From Trichostrongylus colubriformis (lineage: Eukaryota; Nematoda; Chromadorea; Rhabditida; Trichostrongylidae): a stretch of DNA of 64,000 nt. The notes below the pieces were generated by a model. It did no database searches. It was not told where the DNA came from and saw nothing but the letters and a program-made list of their open reading frames with translations. The DNA lies in assembly GCA_963978905.1 (NCBI GenBank), contig OZ022259.1:11532001-11596000 (forward strand), in the 5' to 3' direction. This document shows, piece by piece, positions 26,076 to 38,780 of the stretch (position 1 is its first letter; each line of letters begins with the position of its first letter). The translations under genes were made by a program, and so were the position numbers.

Positions 26076-27099
26076 GTAAAATTGCTTCGGACATGCTGAG
26101 ACTATTGTATCCACCGTTCTTCGAAACTGACTAAACGTTCTCACAGTAGAGTGCAAAGTATTGTTTGACCGAACCTTCTGTGAAAATGGATGTGTGCTGT
26201 CAAATGGATTCAGACTGGATGTAATTATGCTGGCACTTTGATAATTCGTGGTACTTAGGCCAGCTCCTGTGCGATCGAACACAGTATGGTTGGACTATGT
26301 ACCGGATGTAACGTCATGTATTCGCATGACAACGGCAAAATTGTGCTGTTTTTCACGGCAAGTTTAGACGGATGCAGCGTTCAAATGTACACCGAGGCGA
26401 GTGATATCACTACGATCTGCATTGCAGTAAACACAGAAAAGTTGAAAAGGGAGAAGAGGTTCCGTTGATGTATTCCTGGACACGGAGAATATATAATGCG
26501 CCCTTGTGAAGAGTACTCTCAACACCGATGAAAAATAATTGGTTCATCATGCTCTGTACGATATTGTCAGAGTTAGTAATCGCACAAGCGGAGTATAGGA
26601 TTTTCTCCACTTTCAGACACTTCAAAAACGCACTGACAAGGGTGCAATGATATGATCTTTGATACCAAATGAATAATTCCAACCCAAATGAATTCTACTC
26701 TATATAATCAGCTCAGTATGCTTGTGCGTGTGTGTATGTCCGTCTGTTTGCCAAGAAAGTCATACCTCGCGTCACAGCAATGGTGGGATGAGGCTACTTA
26801 CTCCGAAAAATTGCGTGGTTGCCCGCGGCGAGGATGCGGCAGCTGCGAGTGCCAGTGGCAGGGCATGGCAGCCTTTAAGAGAGACAGTGTAGTGGGTGAA
26901 AGAGCAGAAGGTGACGCAGCCACGCTCTGCCGGGCTCCCAAGAGCAGTCGATTGACAATGGAGTGTTCGCACTTATAGTTGTTGTAGAGAATGGTACAGG
27001 AATCTAAACGGTGACGGATTGACACTGATGTCTGATGAGGGGCGATAAGATTCACTGGCAACTAGATGGGAACTCCTGTACATCGCCAACTACCATTGG

Positions 27100-27450
27100 G
27101 TCATTCCATAAGTAGTTTGGCTTTTTTCGAACGGAATTTTCTTTGTATGATTCCAAATTCATGTAACATTTTGCATACCATTTGTGTTTAGTTTTTTAAT
27201 CCATCATGATGGAGACGACTTCAGGCCGGCGAAGTGGTTGGTTTCGTTGACAAACCTAACCAAATCGGCAATTAGTTGAAAACTATCTCTCACTAAGGAA
27301 AATCAATCAATCATGTGTCTTATACTCAGCACTACATCTCAAGTTTCACCAATTGGTTCTTGAGAAGTAGCCTCGCTCTTTTTCACAAATCGATGATTTT
27401 AGACAATTTCTCCAAATCCAGGCAGGAACTTTCTCAACCAATCAGCTGAG
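27100..27450. repeat. Dispersed repeat, related to 51390-52020
   Basis: It begins GTCATTCCATAAGTAGTTTG followed by GCTTTTTTCGAA, and goes on through CGAAGTGGTTGGT and a CAATCATGTGT block. The same order of blocks is found in diverged form at 51390-51730. It is most likely one end of a decayed DNA transposon; no coding part was seen. Confidence 0.5.
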
Positions 27451-29399
27451 AGAATGGTGAGACGTCAGGTAGAGGTAATGAGTAGGGAAGAGATAACATT
27501 ATTACCCAGTCTCCTTGAGATCTCTGAAAAAATAAATCGTGAAACAATGTCATCATAGTCCCTTACACATAGCTTTGCGATTTAATCTCAGTCGCGGGCA
27601 GATTAAAACTGGAACCTATTCCTGACAGAACAAAAACTTCTTCCTCACCGTTGACAAAGTAATGCTGAACAAGGAATTTGAAAGGAAGTGTTTCATTCGA
27701 ATAAGTGTGAGTGTTTTTGGAAAAATGGTCCAGGAAAGGACGACGTGAGTACTAAACCAACCAGTTACTGGAATTTATAAAAGAGATCGAAGATAAGTGA
27801 GGGAAGCATAGGTCGAAGCTAAATACGGGAAGCATAACTGGGATTTTACTATAGTGAAATATAGTGTTCTGTTGATTGCAGGTTTGGTCAATTTTTGTCA
27901 AGTGGACCCACCCCTGGCCCTTTTCTGACATATCCAAAAATTGTATGCACCGTTTTGTATAGCAGAAAAATTGCTCTCAAATGGTGTACAAACTGCAGTA
28001 TCAGAAAAATTTCCGTTGGAAAAAAACGACTTTGCTTATGGTGTGACCCAATACAATATGACCACTATAGTTGAAGTGTATAATGCTCAAGGTCACTGGA
28101 TGAGCATATTTTGTTTATGCTCTGATATAGGTTGTGGCGCTGTAGTGACCGCTATACTGTCTAGCCTTCCAGGCACTTGTGTCTGCCTTTTGAATCTGCA
28201 ATCTGAGAGAATCATGAAGACGCGATTTGAATTCGTGGAAGCATGAGAAGAGAACCACTTTCTGATGCGTTATCAGGAGCAACGAATCGTATGGACCGCT
28301 AGGTTATGAAACTCCGAATAGTGGTGTTTGTTTGGGGAAGTGATGATTATTGGTAACTAGAAATTGGGAAAAATGGTGGCTGTCTGCAGAGAGAGGAGCT
28401 GTGCTGTTGAGCTGAGGCTCAGTACTGTGCTTATCATAGTGTGTAATTGTGTGATACGGACAACTTTGATATTGGTTTTTACAAAGTGGCACGAATGGAG
28501 TTTTCGCATCTACAGTGCAAACCGTTTGCACCTACGGTGCGAACAAACCATAACGAAGTACAAAAATTAGGAGGTCATGTGTTAACCAAAATTTGCATCA
28601 ATCGTAAATAAGGTCAAGTAATTACGGGAACAAATTACATGTGCATATAATGCTGATGTTATACTTATTATTCGGATATGTCTGAACTGAAACATACGAA
28701 CTGTGAGATATTTACCATACATGAGGGATACTTACAAAATCCGTGAGCCAGTTCGAGAAGCCTTATTCCTGACACTTGCGAACATATCTCGAGTTCATTA
28801 TTTGTTTCCTTTGAGAACATTCGATTTCTTTTTTGGCACTATTCTGTATGGTAGGGAAGGTCCTACACTTCCTAAGTCTTGGAGGTAAATATGCATTATT
28901 CAACTATCACTACCCCAGAAACCGCGATTAGTCAAAAAATAATTTTCCTGGAATTTTGCCTGTGGAGGCTATTTGGGATGCTGACCACAAGTATGACATC
29001 CGGTTATAGCGTTAGCGCCAATTTGGGGCAACCGCAGCACGTTAGTGCCACAACTTCTCCAAATTATTTTCGTTTGAAATCATCACATAGAGGTTATCCA
29101 GAGTGCTGATCACAAATACGACACTTATCCTTAGCTGCTTACCTCAAGATCGCGTTAATTTTATTCATGTTCTATAGCACTTAGTACAAATGTAGCTGGG
29201 AATCGTCATTTTCCACAGCCGTCTTTCACATAACATTGTGCTGCAATCAATATGCACACTGTAACGTATATTTTCGACTTTGCCTGAAAAAGAAGGTTCC
29301 CCACTTTCAATACAATAATACATTAGCACCGCTGAATATCACATCCAGGGCAATAGCTCAAGTGGCTTGTAGAACACATTAATTTATACTGCAATACAC

Positions 29400-30360
29400 G
29401 ATACAGAGCACATTAAATGGAATACGTCTGTTCTCCTCGAGCGCCACAATACACCAACAATGCTCCGCACCATGTGGAACGAACATATTTCAATTCACCG
29501 GTTCACTAAATTACGTGGACGGAATAAAGCCATTACTCAGATATCTCTCAATGGGGGCGACCACTCAAATCTCCAATGAACTATTCGACATCGACTTACA
29601 ACTTCCTGACATATGGGATTTTAACAACACATGCAAAAAATACCTAATTTACATGATTACTATAGCGTTCATCGTATCTGGTGCTATAATTACTACGATC
29701 ATCTGCCTAACAACGAACTCGACACTCAGCAATGATACAGCAATCCCTTCTCGATTTTTGGCCCTACAATCGTTATTGAGTCTTTAGCTGTTGTACTACG
29801 ACAAATATTTCGTGTAAAACGTCTTCTTTACGCTTACCACTACGGGTGCTCTCTTCACTTCTTGGGTCAAACATAAAACGCTCCTTGAACCTTCTCGTGA
29901 CGGAAAGTTAACTACCGTACCAACAAAGAAGATGTATTCCTTCAACTCGAATTGTGGAGCGGAGAGCTAATCACGCTTACCATCGAGTTAACGACTCTTA
30001 ATGGAAGGCTACATCCATCCAACATTTGCCACGGCTTCGACGTCTGGAGCGGTATATCTTATAGAATGCCAAGGATGTGGGCAAAAGTATGTTGGAGAAA
30101 CTAAGAAACCGCTCTAAAAACGCATTGACGAACACCGCAGAGCATTGGTAAAACCATCCTACTATCCCAATAGCAGCTTCTCCAAACATCGTACAAGGGT
30201 ACATGCCCATGAAACACCCCCACAATCGTCATCAAAGTACTACACCGCTCAATAGACAATACTGTGGAAAGAAAAATACTAGAGGTTCTTGAAATAAAAC
30301 GATTATCACCAGAAATAAATAGTAAGGACGAACTACGTGACATTCTACATATCTTCCCTT
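29400..30360 (+). pseudogene. Penelope-like element 3' part with GIY-YIG domain
   Basis: At about 30050-30130 the plus strand reads AVYLIECQGCGQKYVGETKK, a stop codon, then KRIDEHRRAL. This is the GIY-YIG endonuclease signature found at the C-terminus of Penelope-like retroelements. It continues, after a frameshift near 30245, as TVERKILEVLEIKRLSPEIN to a stop at 30360. Upstream frames (from about 29515) are broken and show no clear reverse transcriptase. The internal stop in place of an Arg codon and the frameshift make it inactive. The family assignment rests on the GIY-YIG motif and the downstream ribozyme-like motif. Confidence 0.75.
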
Positions 30361-30574
30361 GATCAAGTAATCATTCTTGATTACTGCATGATCTTTCTCA
30401 TATCAACAGTCGACACAGTCACATAGTGTCCTACACTATATAAGGGTGAGGCCGAGTGGGTTCATCATTTTCTGCACCATACGTCCTTGGCAGGGTGGGT
30501 CCGCCAAAAAGTTTTTGAGACAGAGCCGTAAGCTAGTGGTATATAACGTATATCATATATTAGCTAACTTGCAC

Positions 30575-30625
30575 AGTTTCAAACCTGAAGAAGGCGTTAA
30601 ACGCAGAAATATCGCACAAATATTT
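30575..30625 (+). ncRNA. Hammerhead-ribozyme-like motif of Penelope element
   Basis: The order is CTGAAGA (30585-30591), a short hairpin GCGT-TAA-ACGC, GAAA (30606-30609), then TATC. This is the conserved core of a hammerhead ribozyme (CUGANGA, stem II, GAAA, minimal stem III, UH cleavage site). Such motifs are known from Penelope-like element termini, and it lies about 220 bp after the GIY-YIG frame, where a terminal repeat would be. Helix I is not convincingly paired, so catalytic activity is doubtful. Confidence 0.5.
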
Positions 30626-30739
30626 CCAAGACTTTCGAGACTTTTGGGATCTTTTGAGTCTTTTGAATAAATATTTTGGGGTCTCAACTGTTGTTGAATA
30701 TTCAACAAAAAACTGTTCAACAGTTTAAGTCTACAGTAC

Positions 30740-30935
30740 TTAGTACAACATAATCGCAATCGAAGGCAAAATCGCTGTCGAAAACAAAAAAAATAACAAA
30801 AAAAGAGACGAAAAAGAGAAAAGACAAAAAGAACAAAAGAAAACAAGAAAAGGAAAAAGGAAAAGATTTCAGGAAAAACCAAAAAAGAGAAAAAAGGAAA
30901 AAGAGGAAAAAGAAAAAAGAGAAGAGAAAGGAGCT
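30740..30935. repeat. A/GA-rich low-complexity tract
   Basis: A long purine-rich stretch of AAAAAGAG-type sequence on the plus strand. It produces a Phe/Leu-rich spurious open frame on the minus strand. No gene is supported. Confidence 0.8.
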
Positions 30936-33900
30936 GCCCTCTCGTCTTCCCTACTTGCTGATACTCTTTTTGGCAAGTATGGTCTTCTTGGCGAACCCTT
31001 CGACTACAAGTTCGAGCGCTATCTGCTGTCCACTACGCCAACGACGTGACGACAACACAACAACGTCGTCTCTACATCACAGCCTGCCTTCAAATGGAAA
31101 CCACGACACCGTCGTTGTGACCCTTTTTTATTTCACTTTGAGTGTATTCTCTGTTGTAGTTCTCATCCCTTTTGTACATTTATAATCTACTCCTAAACTA
31201 TTGCAACACTATGGCAAAACAGGTTTACAAGTCAATACGATCTCACCTTTCGTCGAGTCGGTAGTGTCAAGGCTTTAGTCATGATGACTCAGCTATTACG
31301 ACAGAAAGACGAGGCCATTAAGAAACACCTACGAGGCGGTTTTTGTCGTTCAACAACAATGAGTTTCTCAGTCATTTTTGTCATATCATCAGATAAGCAA
31401 TGCTTCAAAAGTCTCGTTCAAAGAATCGAGGGAAGCACGAAGGTTGACGACGAGGACAACAACGAGCCCGAGAATAGGAACCTGACAAGACAATGAGCCG
31501 ATGCGAGAACGAATAAATGACGAAACGGAGAGTAGAGCATCGCTGCCTTCGCCTTGTGCTATTGCTGTCTGATTGTCGATATGTTTTGACTGCTTCACAA
31601 ATTCGTCTAATAAATGTGTATTTTTGCTGCTCGATGGGCCGACTAGCATTGGGCCCCAGTAAAGGTCCAAACATACCCCATCCAGATCCCCTCCGATGTT
31701 CGGGCCGACCTCCCTGATCGCTGCAGTCATCCATTTTAGCCAGTTCGACTGCATCCAAACGCCTTTCTCAAATCTGCGAGTAACGGAAGCGGCTATGAGT
31801 TCAAAAGGTTATTGATCACCCTGAAGTCACTCTAGACGATTATAAGGAGTGGCTTGTCCCCCACGTGATATGTAGCCCGGTCTGCTCCACAGTGGCCTCG
31901 AATGACAACAGTAGTTATCAATGATTTATTAGTAACAGAGAGTAACAAACAATGGAATTCAGCCAATCAGTATGCAGGAGTCGGGAGTAGCAAAAGGGGG
32001 TAAGGCGGTGACGAGGCTTGGCTCATGAGGGCGACGCTCGGCTGATGACGGTAGCGAATCCGGCGGCTGGTGGCGGTAGACAGGTCCAGCGGGCCCCTGC
32101 CAACTTCGGGTGGTGGAGGGAAAAACTGCAGCAACTGACTCCTGTATGGCCCGAGCCTTCTTTTATGGGCCCCTTCGGGCACTCTTGACCCGCCGCGGAG
32201 TGGCGGGCTCCAGACCACGGACGCCTGCTCTCGTTACTAGCTTTTTGCCATTCTTCTTTCGTCTTGCGACCTTCCTACATTACTTTCATGACTTCTTATC
32301 CTTCTTCCCTGTCATCAGAGGATGTGTCGCGAAAGGCGAGGATCGCTCTTGAGTTCCTTGGAAGCGGGTGGGTTTCCGTGGGTTTGATCGTCGCCTTTTC
32401 ATGTTGGTCGGATTCCGTGCCCTCACAGCAACAAGCGATAGCTGCGCATCCATCACGAACCTCGGGTACTTCTTTTCGTTAGTCTGTTGCTGCGGTACTG
32501 CCAAGTTCGGCATTGATCACGACACGGGCCTCCTTACTGAGGCCGGCGGTGCCACTACGAAGCTTGGAATTTTAGAATCAGTGAGAAACAGTCCCTGCAT
32601 TTAGAGGAAATCAAGAGAGTAGCGAGCGTTTCATCAGAGGGGGCTCGTAATGAGAGCATGGCGTGAGTAATTATACGATGCAGTCTTTTGTTGTACATGT
32701 GTTTCTTGTGCAGTTATCCAATGTTAGTTCAACGAAAAATTATAACATTCCTTCGTGTATTCTTGTTTTCCAAGAGCGCTTTCGCTAGTCTTCCTAACGG
32801 TGCATGTCGGTGACGTAGGCAGTTGTTCTTCGTGTATTACGAAATGGGAAAAGTTCCTAGGTGTCAGCCTATGTCTATTCTCGAGGAATTTCAGTGACAA
32901 CATTTGGGACTACAGAGGGGCAGGTTGTGCGTTGGCTCCGATGGTCTGTGGGTCATTCATGGGGCATCATTTGCAACAAGATGAACACATCTTTCATGGT
33001 CGGTGAAGCTTCCGTTTCGGAATGGATATTGAATTTTTTCAAGTCCTTTGGTTGGGATCTTCTTTTTATATTTTGTTGCGAGTTTGTCCTCAGTTCTGCC
33101 TTAACGTGTGCTCCTAATTTCCTCGATGAATCGCATTGTCTGGGTAGGAAATCTTGGAAATACTGGAGTGTGAAGAGGGGGTGTCGTATGAGGGGCCTTT
33201 TCGAAGAATCCTTTTTTTTCTCAAAAAAAAAATCCGCGACCCCACCCTTAACCTTGTCCTCAGCCCATCTTTTCATAACAACCTTCATGCGATTTTCGTA
33301 AAATAGGAACTTGGAATAGGGAGTCAGGACACTGCAAGTGGATTAAGTCACGCAAGGAGATGGAAGTGATCCTAGCAATCGACATATGCGCAACGGGACA
33401 AGCAAGGAGGCCGGGGCGTATAGACACAATTTGCGTGGCACGGTAGTTCAACCAGTGCTCTGGAGTCTATGTAGAGCCCACGTGAAATGCTCATTGCTAA
33501 GCCTAAGTTAGCTTCAATTTAAGAAATCTGCAGAAAGTATCTCAGTACCAAAATATTCCCTTCTTCCTAACCTGTCTATGAAACCTAAATAATTTTTTCA
33601 TCAAAATCGCTCGTAACTTTCTAGTATATTCCTTCCAATCGTTACGTTGTTCACCTTTGAGGGCACCGGGAGGGCCGGTAAAAAGAAAAACGCGTTGTTA
33701 AATGCTTTCCTTTGTGAACGAACGTTTGAACTCAAAAATAAAGTGTAGCGAAAACCGCGTTAAAAGCGCGCTCTTGGATGCTATCGCGATTTGATTCGCA
33801 CTCTTCACCTCGCCAGCATCATTTGATGTGGCGTGATTCATTCTGGATGATGTTAAACAAGTAAAGGAAAACACAGCATCATGAGAGAACCAAAAACGTT

Positions 33901-36900
33901 CACAATAGGCGTCCTGGAGAGGCGTTGTACAATTGCTCCAGAGTAACGAACTGCAAGCCACAGTAAGCCCGCACCATAGGCCAAAATTTCTCTTCCGGTG
34001 CGTTCAAAGTTTGTTCCATACGTTACTCTTCTTGCGACTGAGGTTACGTGAATAGAGAGGTGACTGAGTATCTGTAGTCTTTCGTGTTCAAAGAGGGACA
34101 AAAATGAATGGAATGGTGAATTCCCAAAAACATTTGATACTTACCAAACACGGTCAGTAATACTCAAGGATCCATTCCAGTCAACGTCATTCAAATTAGC
34201 ATCAGTCACATCAAAATTAGTTTTTTTTTTGAGCCTCTCTTTAATTCTGAACTCATAACTTTAACAGCGTGTAGTTCGAGCGACAAAATGGAAGCCTGAT
34301 CATATCCCAACAGGTATCGAATGGCTGCAACCCTTATGAACTCTTCACTATTATTTAATAGTTATTATTAAATATCGAACCCATAATACCTACAATTATT
34401 TGGGGAAGAGTGAGACCCTGAAAAAGTCGATGAAGCGACGTGCCTGAAAAAGAACGGCAACCAGACTCTCTCCTTGAGGTCATGAAACCTCCGGAAGGCT
34501 GAAATCCCCATACGGAAATACCGAGCAACTATTAGCCGTCTGTAATAAATGTTCGAAAGCAGCAGTCGAACACGACAGACCCCTGTAAACCAGTACCATC
34601 CCAAATTAGTATAAGCCATGTCGAGGTCCACACCTATAAGTTCACAGGAAGAAGAAAAAGATTTCTCAAATATTTATCAAGGGCTGTACAATATTAACAC
34701 TGTAACGGCAACATGGTCACCGCGACTGCAGTATCGGTCGTCCCAAAGATCTTACACAGGTTGCACCATTCTCGAAATAGGGATTCCGCACTGTTGTTAG
34801 ACGGCAACTTTTCGTGAAAACGACCGCGTTCCTTTTAACGTTCCGCATTAGGTGCAGGGGTCTTTTGGGAAGCAAATGGATATTCGCTAGAAGGCAGCAC
34901 GGATAAGCATCTGACGTCCGAGGAAAAGGTGGACCTTCGACATATGGAAAATGAGCCGAAATTGGTGAGGTATCAGACACTTCATCGACGATGGGCGAGG
35001 TCCAACTTTGTTCCATTGGGATAGAACCCTCACTGGAGACACTATTATTTTTGCATATTCTTATGTTTGGAAGAGCTCTTCTTTGAACGGATTCACTTCC
35101 TTTCCTCTTTTGGGTGGCGAGGTCCGTATCAGCATCCACTTTTTAGGCGGAAAGTATCTAGGTTCAGGTGCTTGGCTTAGCACTGGTTCCGCAAAAAAGG
35201 AGCAGCGAACAGAGTCGATTGCATTACCTCATCGTATTACGCAATAAAATGGCTACTCACAAGGTGAGTAATCGGCGTGGCATAGACGACGAGCCAGAAC
35301 GAAGGCTGGACAAGATGAAGAGCGGAAAACGATACCGTTTCGCATCCCCTCAACTTCGATTAAAGTGAGCAAGGCCATCTGCGATTGTGTCTTGAAAGAG
35401 AATGTCTAAGAAAGTTGGAGTGGTTGAAGTGACTCGTTTTCCAAGAGGCGTTTGATGCGGAACCAACCCTGCCACTGCTCTTCCTGCGTAATGTGCCCTC
35501 ATGGAAAAGAAGGCGACTACATGGTTTTAGAAGTCATGCACTTGATCTTTTCTAAAATGTATGGGAAAGGAACACGTGGGGAATACAGGTAGACGGCTCT
35601 GCATTAGAGCTCGAAAACTCCTCCATGGACTGTGTTGTGATCACATTGTAACACGGGAACAGGAGATCTCAGCACGCAACACCCTTAAGGCCTTATAGAT
35701 CAAGGCAAAGTACTCTACGATCAATAGGAAGGACGAGTGCGTGGTGATTATTAGAGGGTTGGCACCGTTCGCGGATTTGTGAGGCCTTTGGCATGTAGTC
35801 GAATCCCCCCCCCCGGGAGCCGCCCAGGTGGGGTACCAATTGGAGCCCTGAAATCATTGATTATGGGCGAAGAGGCAGGGGTTTGTATGACGACTCCTTC
35901 AGTCATTGTTTCATTCTCTTTGTCCAATGTTATTAAGTTCTTGGCCTATGACTCATCTTTGGTTTAAGTTGAGGACTCGTTACTTGTAGCTACGCTATTG
36001 TGTATATATATGGTAGATAACTTTTATGAATCGGACTTAATTCATTATTATCAATTAATTAAGAAGTTTAACACCAAGATGTTCTTCACATGTTTTCAGA
36101 GTATGTTTTTCGCTTGCCGGCTGCGTTGACGAGACGACCTTTGAAGTCACAGCTGCAGTTGATGACTGTCTTTACTGTATACGAGCATTTCGCGATGACT
36201 AACATGGCGTTTGACTTCTGTAATCTACCTCGTGGCTCCGGGCTCCGTTCGCTCCCTCAAGGACCTCTCAACTCGTCGTGTTCTCATAATTTGACCTATT
36301 TTTCCTGTATACACTTTAGTACCCTATTACAGATCCCAGTATCAGTTAACCGCAATAGTTTCCTGCACTCAATATTCTCACTAGTCTCACAAGAATTTAG
36401 ACCAATAGTTTGATTCCGAATATTAGACGTAATAAGCATTATTTTATGTTATTGTCTGTTCTCTTCAGTACAATAATCGACAGTACCAATAAAACTATTC
36501 AGCAATCTGCGTGGCCAGTGCAAGCACTGTAGGACAAGCAATATCTAACGAGGCTGCTACATTACTGCTCATAGTAATCTCGATTAGTACATTCTTTCTG
36601 AATTATTCTTGCCTGATAACCTCGTCATTTCGATAAAGTTTAATTCCCAAGTTTGAGGTGTTCACCTGTGGCGACTTGGCAAAAGAGTCGAATACGGTAA
36701 AATCCTGCGTGGCACTTTCCAGAGTATGGGCGAGCTGACCCCGAATACAAAGTTGCCAACTTACGACGGTCAACCTAAAAATCAATGAAAGGAGGGTAAC
36801 GGACGGCAACCGGTTTGGATCGATAATCCTCGGTATGGCTTTGAATAATAATATCCTTGGGGAGGTTCTCATAATAATCTGACCTGATCGTGGGGCTAAA

Positions 36901-37700
36901 AAATACATATATAACCGCCACCGTAAAAATCCCAGCTCAGGGTGCCAAACCATGGGCACTTTTCAAATGGTCAGCGGGTTTCGTTCTGCCTCTAAGGATT
37001 CATTCACTCTTACTTTTCGTTTGCAATTTGGAAAAGAGTACCACACCCTTTGTATCACTGAAATATTTGGCTTTACAGGCTCACAAGAAGGCGAACTGCC
37101 GAAATGTTAGCCGAACGATAAATAGCATAACAATTCTAGAGGGTTAGTACAAGCGTATGACTCTTCGTATTCGAAAATGCCGAAGAGTTGGACATGAAGA
37201 GAGAATTACATAGCGTGCAGCATGTGAAGCAGTAGGAGTCTATTTCTTGCAAGATGCAATGAAACCTTACATTGCTCAATTGCTTCCTCCAATACCAACT
37301 TGCCAGGCGTTTTGAGGAACCGCACCATCTTATAACGTTCTCGTTTGTCTCCGGTGGTTGCCTTTTCTCACAAACAGAGCAAACAATCAGGTAGTCACGT
37401 TTCATGTCCCGGACTTCATCTAGGTTTGAGCGTTTTTAGCTGCAATTTGCTTTTTCCTTTTTTCTTCTGCGCTAAATTGTTACTGGAACGAAAGGACATA
37501 TAAAATATATCAAAATAACAATTATGGAAAGATGTGTTTACCCTTCCATATGCTACTATTGACTTCGTTCAGTGTTATTCCTTGTCCTTAAACTGTTGCC
37601 CTTTGCTCAATACCTCCTGACCCAAGACCAGTCAGTGAGATGAAACTGTCCAATCATTGCTCCACCCTGAGTTCCTTGAAGGCGGACACTAGTCCCTTTT
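30936..37700. other. Intergenic DNA, no recognised gene
   Basis: Several open frames of 100-146 codons (for example 31389-31754 minus, 32861-33301 plus, 34717-35139 minus, 36603-36959 minus) show no domain I recognise, no convincing splice structure and no neighbouring homologous frame. Poly-C and poly-T/A runs occur near 35808 and 33215-33230. Some of this is probably decayed transposon sequence. Confidence 0.4.
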
Positions 37701-37734
37701 GGAGACACCAGAGTGGATTTCGTCGGGATGAGAA

Positions 37735-38780
37735 TCTACCTGACAAGGGAAGGACCCCAGGTCGAAGTGGCCATTCGGAATGAGATGCATATGGTCCGAT
37801 CTCTTTTCGGACGCTGATCTCGAATCTGCATTCCAAATATGCAAAACTATTCTCTCAGCGGAGTTATGGAGGTTTTTTTTGAATGAACGGTTCATCAGCA
37901 TAGCCGTTGCTGATCAGTCAACGGCCTCAGCGGCTCAGTGGTAGTGCTCCGGTTCTGCAGGAGAGGGGTCGAGGGTTTGCTCCCCGCCAGTGCGAGTTTT
38001 TTTGCATATTGTGTTTCATTGTCAGTAAGTGCTTTTCTTCCACTTCTGAACGTTTCCTTGGACTGGTACCTATCACACCCATCATTTACTCTGCCACTTT
38101 ATTCATAAGTGCTAACATTACTCACAAGGGAAGGATACCAAGTCGAAGAGAATCCCGTACCACACGAATTAGGCGTTTTTGCGTGAAAAGATTATGATAT
38201 TCGTGCACAGGGGGACGAATTGCCCCTCTGTGCAAATTTTCAGCCAAATCCAGTTTTTGGTTCAACTTCGAAAAATTGGGGGTGGCCAGGTTATAAAGTG
38301 GTAGATTTTGAATTTTCTTCTACAGAAAACCCTGCAACCTGAACAAGATAGCCTACACATACCTTTAACACTTGCCCATCGCACTCAATGTACGAAACAA
38401 GCGTCAATTAGGAGCATTTCCTAGGCAAGGGTCAACGACTTCTCCTTCGTTCAATGGGCTGCCACCCTATAGCCCGTGAATTTTTCCGAAATTTGGTCAA
38501 ATTCTCGAATTGGCTAAAAACTTGTCTTCTGGGGTAATTTGACTTCCTGAACACGAAAATCTCCCTGGTTTTGCGCAAGAAGGTCTGGCTCGCGCTATGG
38601 GCTTTCAAACCTACCATAATAGTAATGTTTTTTTCAAAAAAACCTCCACAACTCCGCTCAGAGAATCGTTTTGCAAATTTCCAATACAGATTCGAGATCA
38701 GCGTCCGAAAATACGTCGGATCATATGTATCCCATTCCGAATGGCCACTTCGACCTGTGGTCCTTCCCTTGTGAGATGAG
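37735..38780. mobile_element. Fold-back element with long diverged inverted repeats
   Basis: About 140 bp at 37737-37880 (containing AGGTCGAAGTGGCCATTCGG) recurs inverted at about 38630-38776 (containing CCGAATGGCCACTTCGACCT), with substitutions. A shorter related piece (CACAAGGGAAGGATACCAAG) lies inside at about 38122. About 750 bp separate the arms and no transposase was seen. It is probably a non-autonomous fold-back transposon. Confidence 0.65.
37920..37997 (+). tRNA. tRNA-derived sequence (weak)
   Basis: An A-box-like GGCTCAGTGGTAGTGC and a B-box-like GGGTTTGCTCCCC are correctly spaced and followed by a T run. The 3' segment does not pair with the expected acceptor stem and the anticodon stem is only 4 bp. 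It lies between the arms of the fold-back element and is best read as a tRNA-derived relic. Confidence 0.3.

Noticed and set aside
31389..31758. Two overlapping minus-strand frames of 117-121 codons
   Set aside because: Neither shows a known motif and the two frames conflict; kept only as intergenic.
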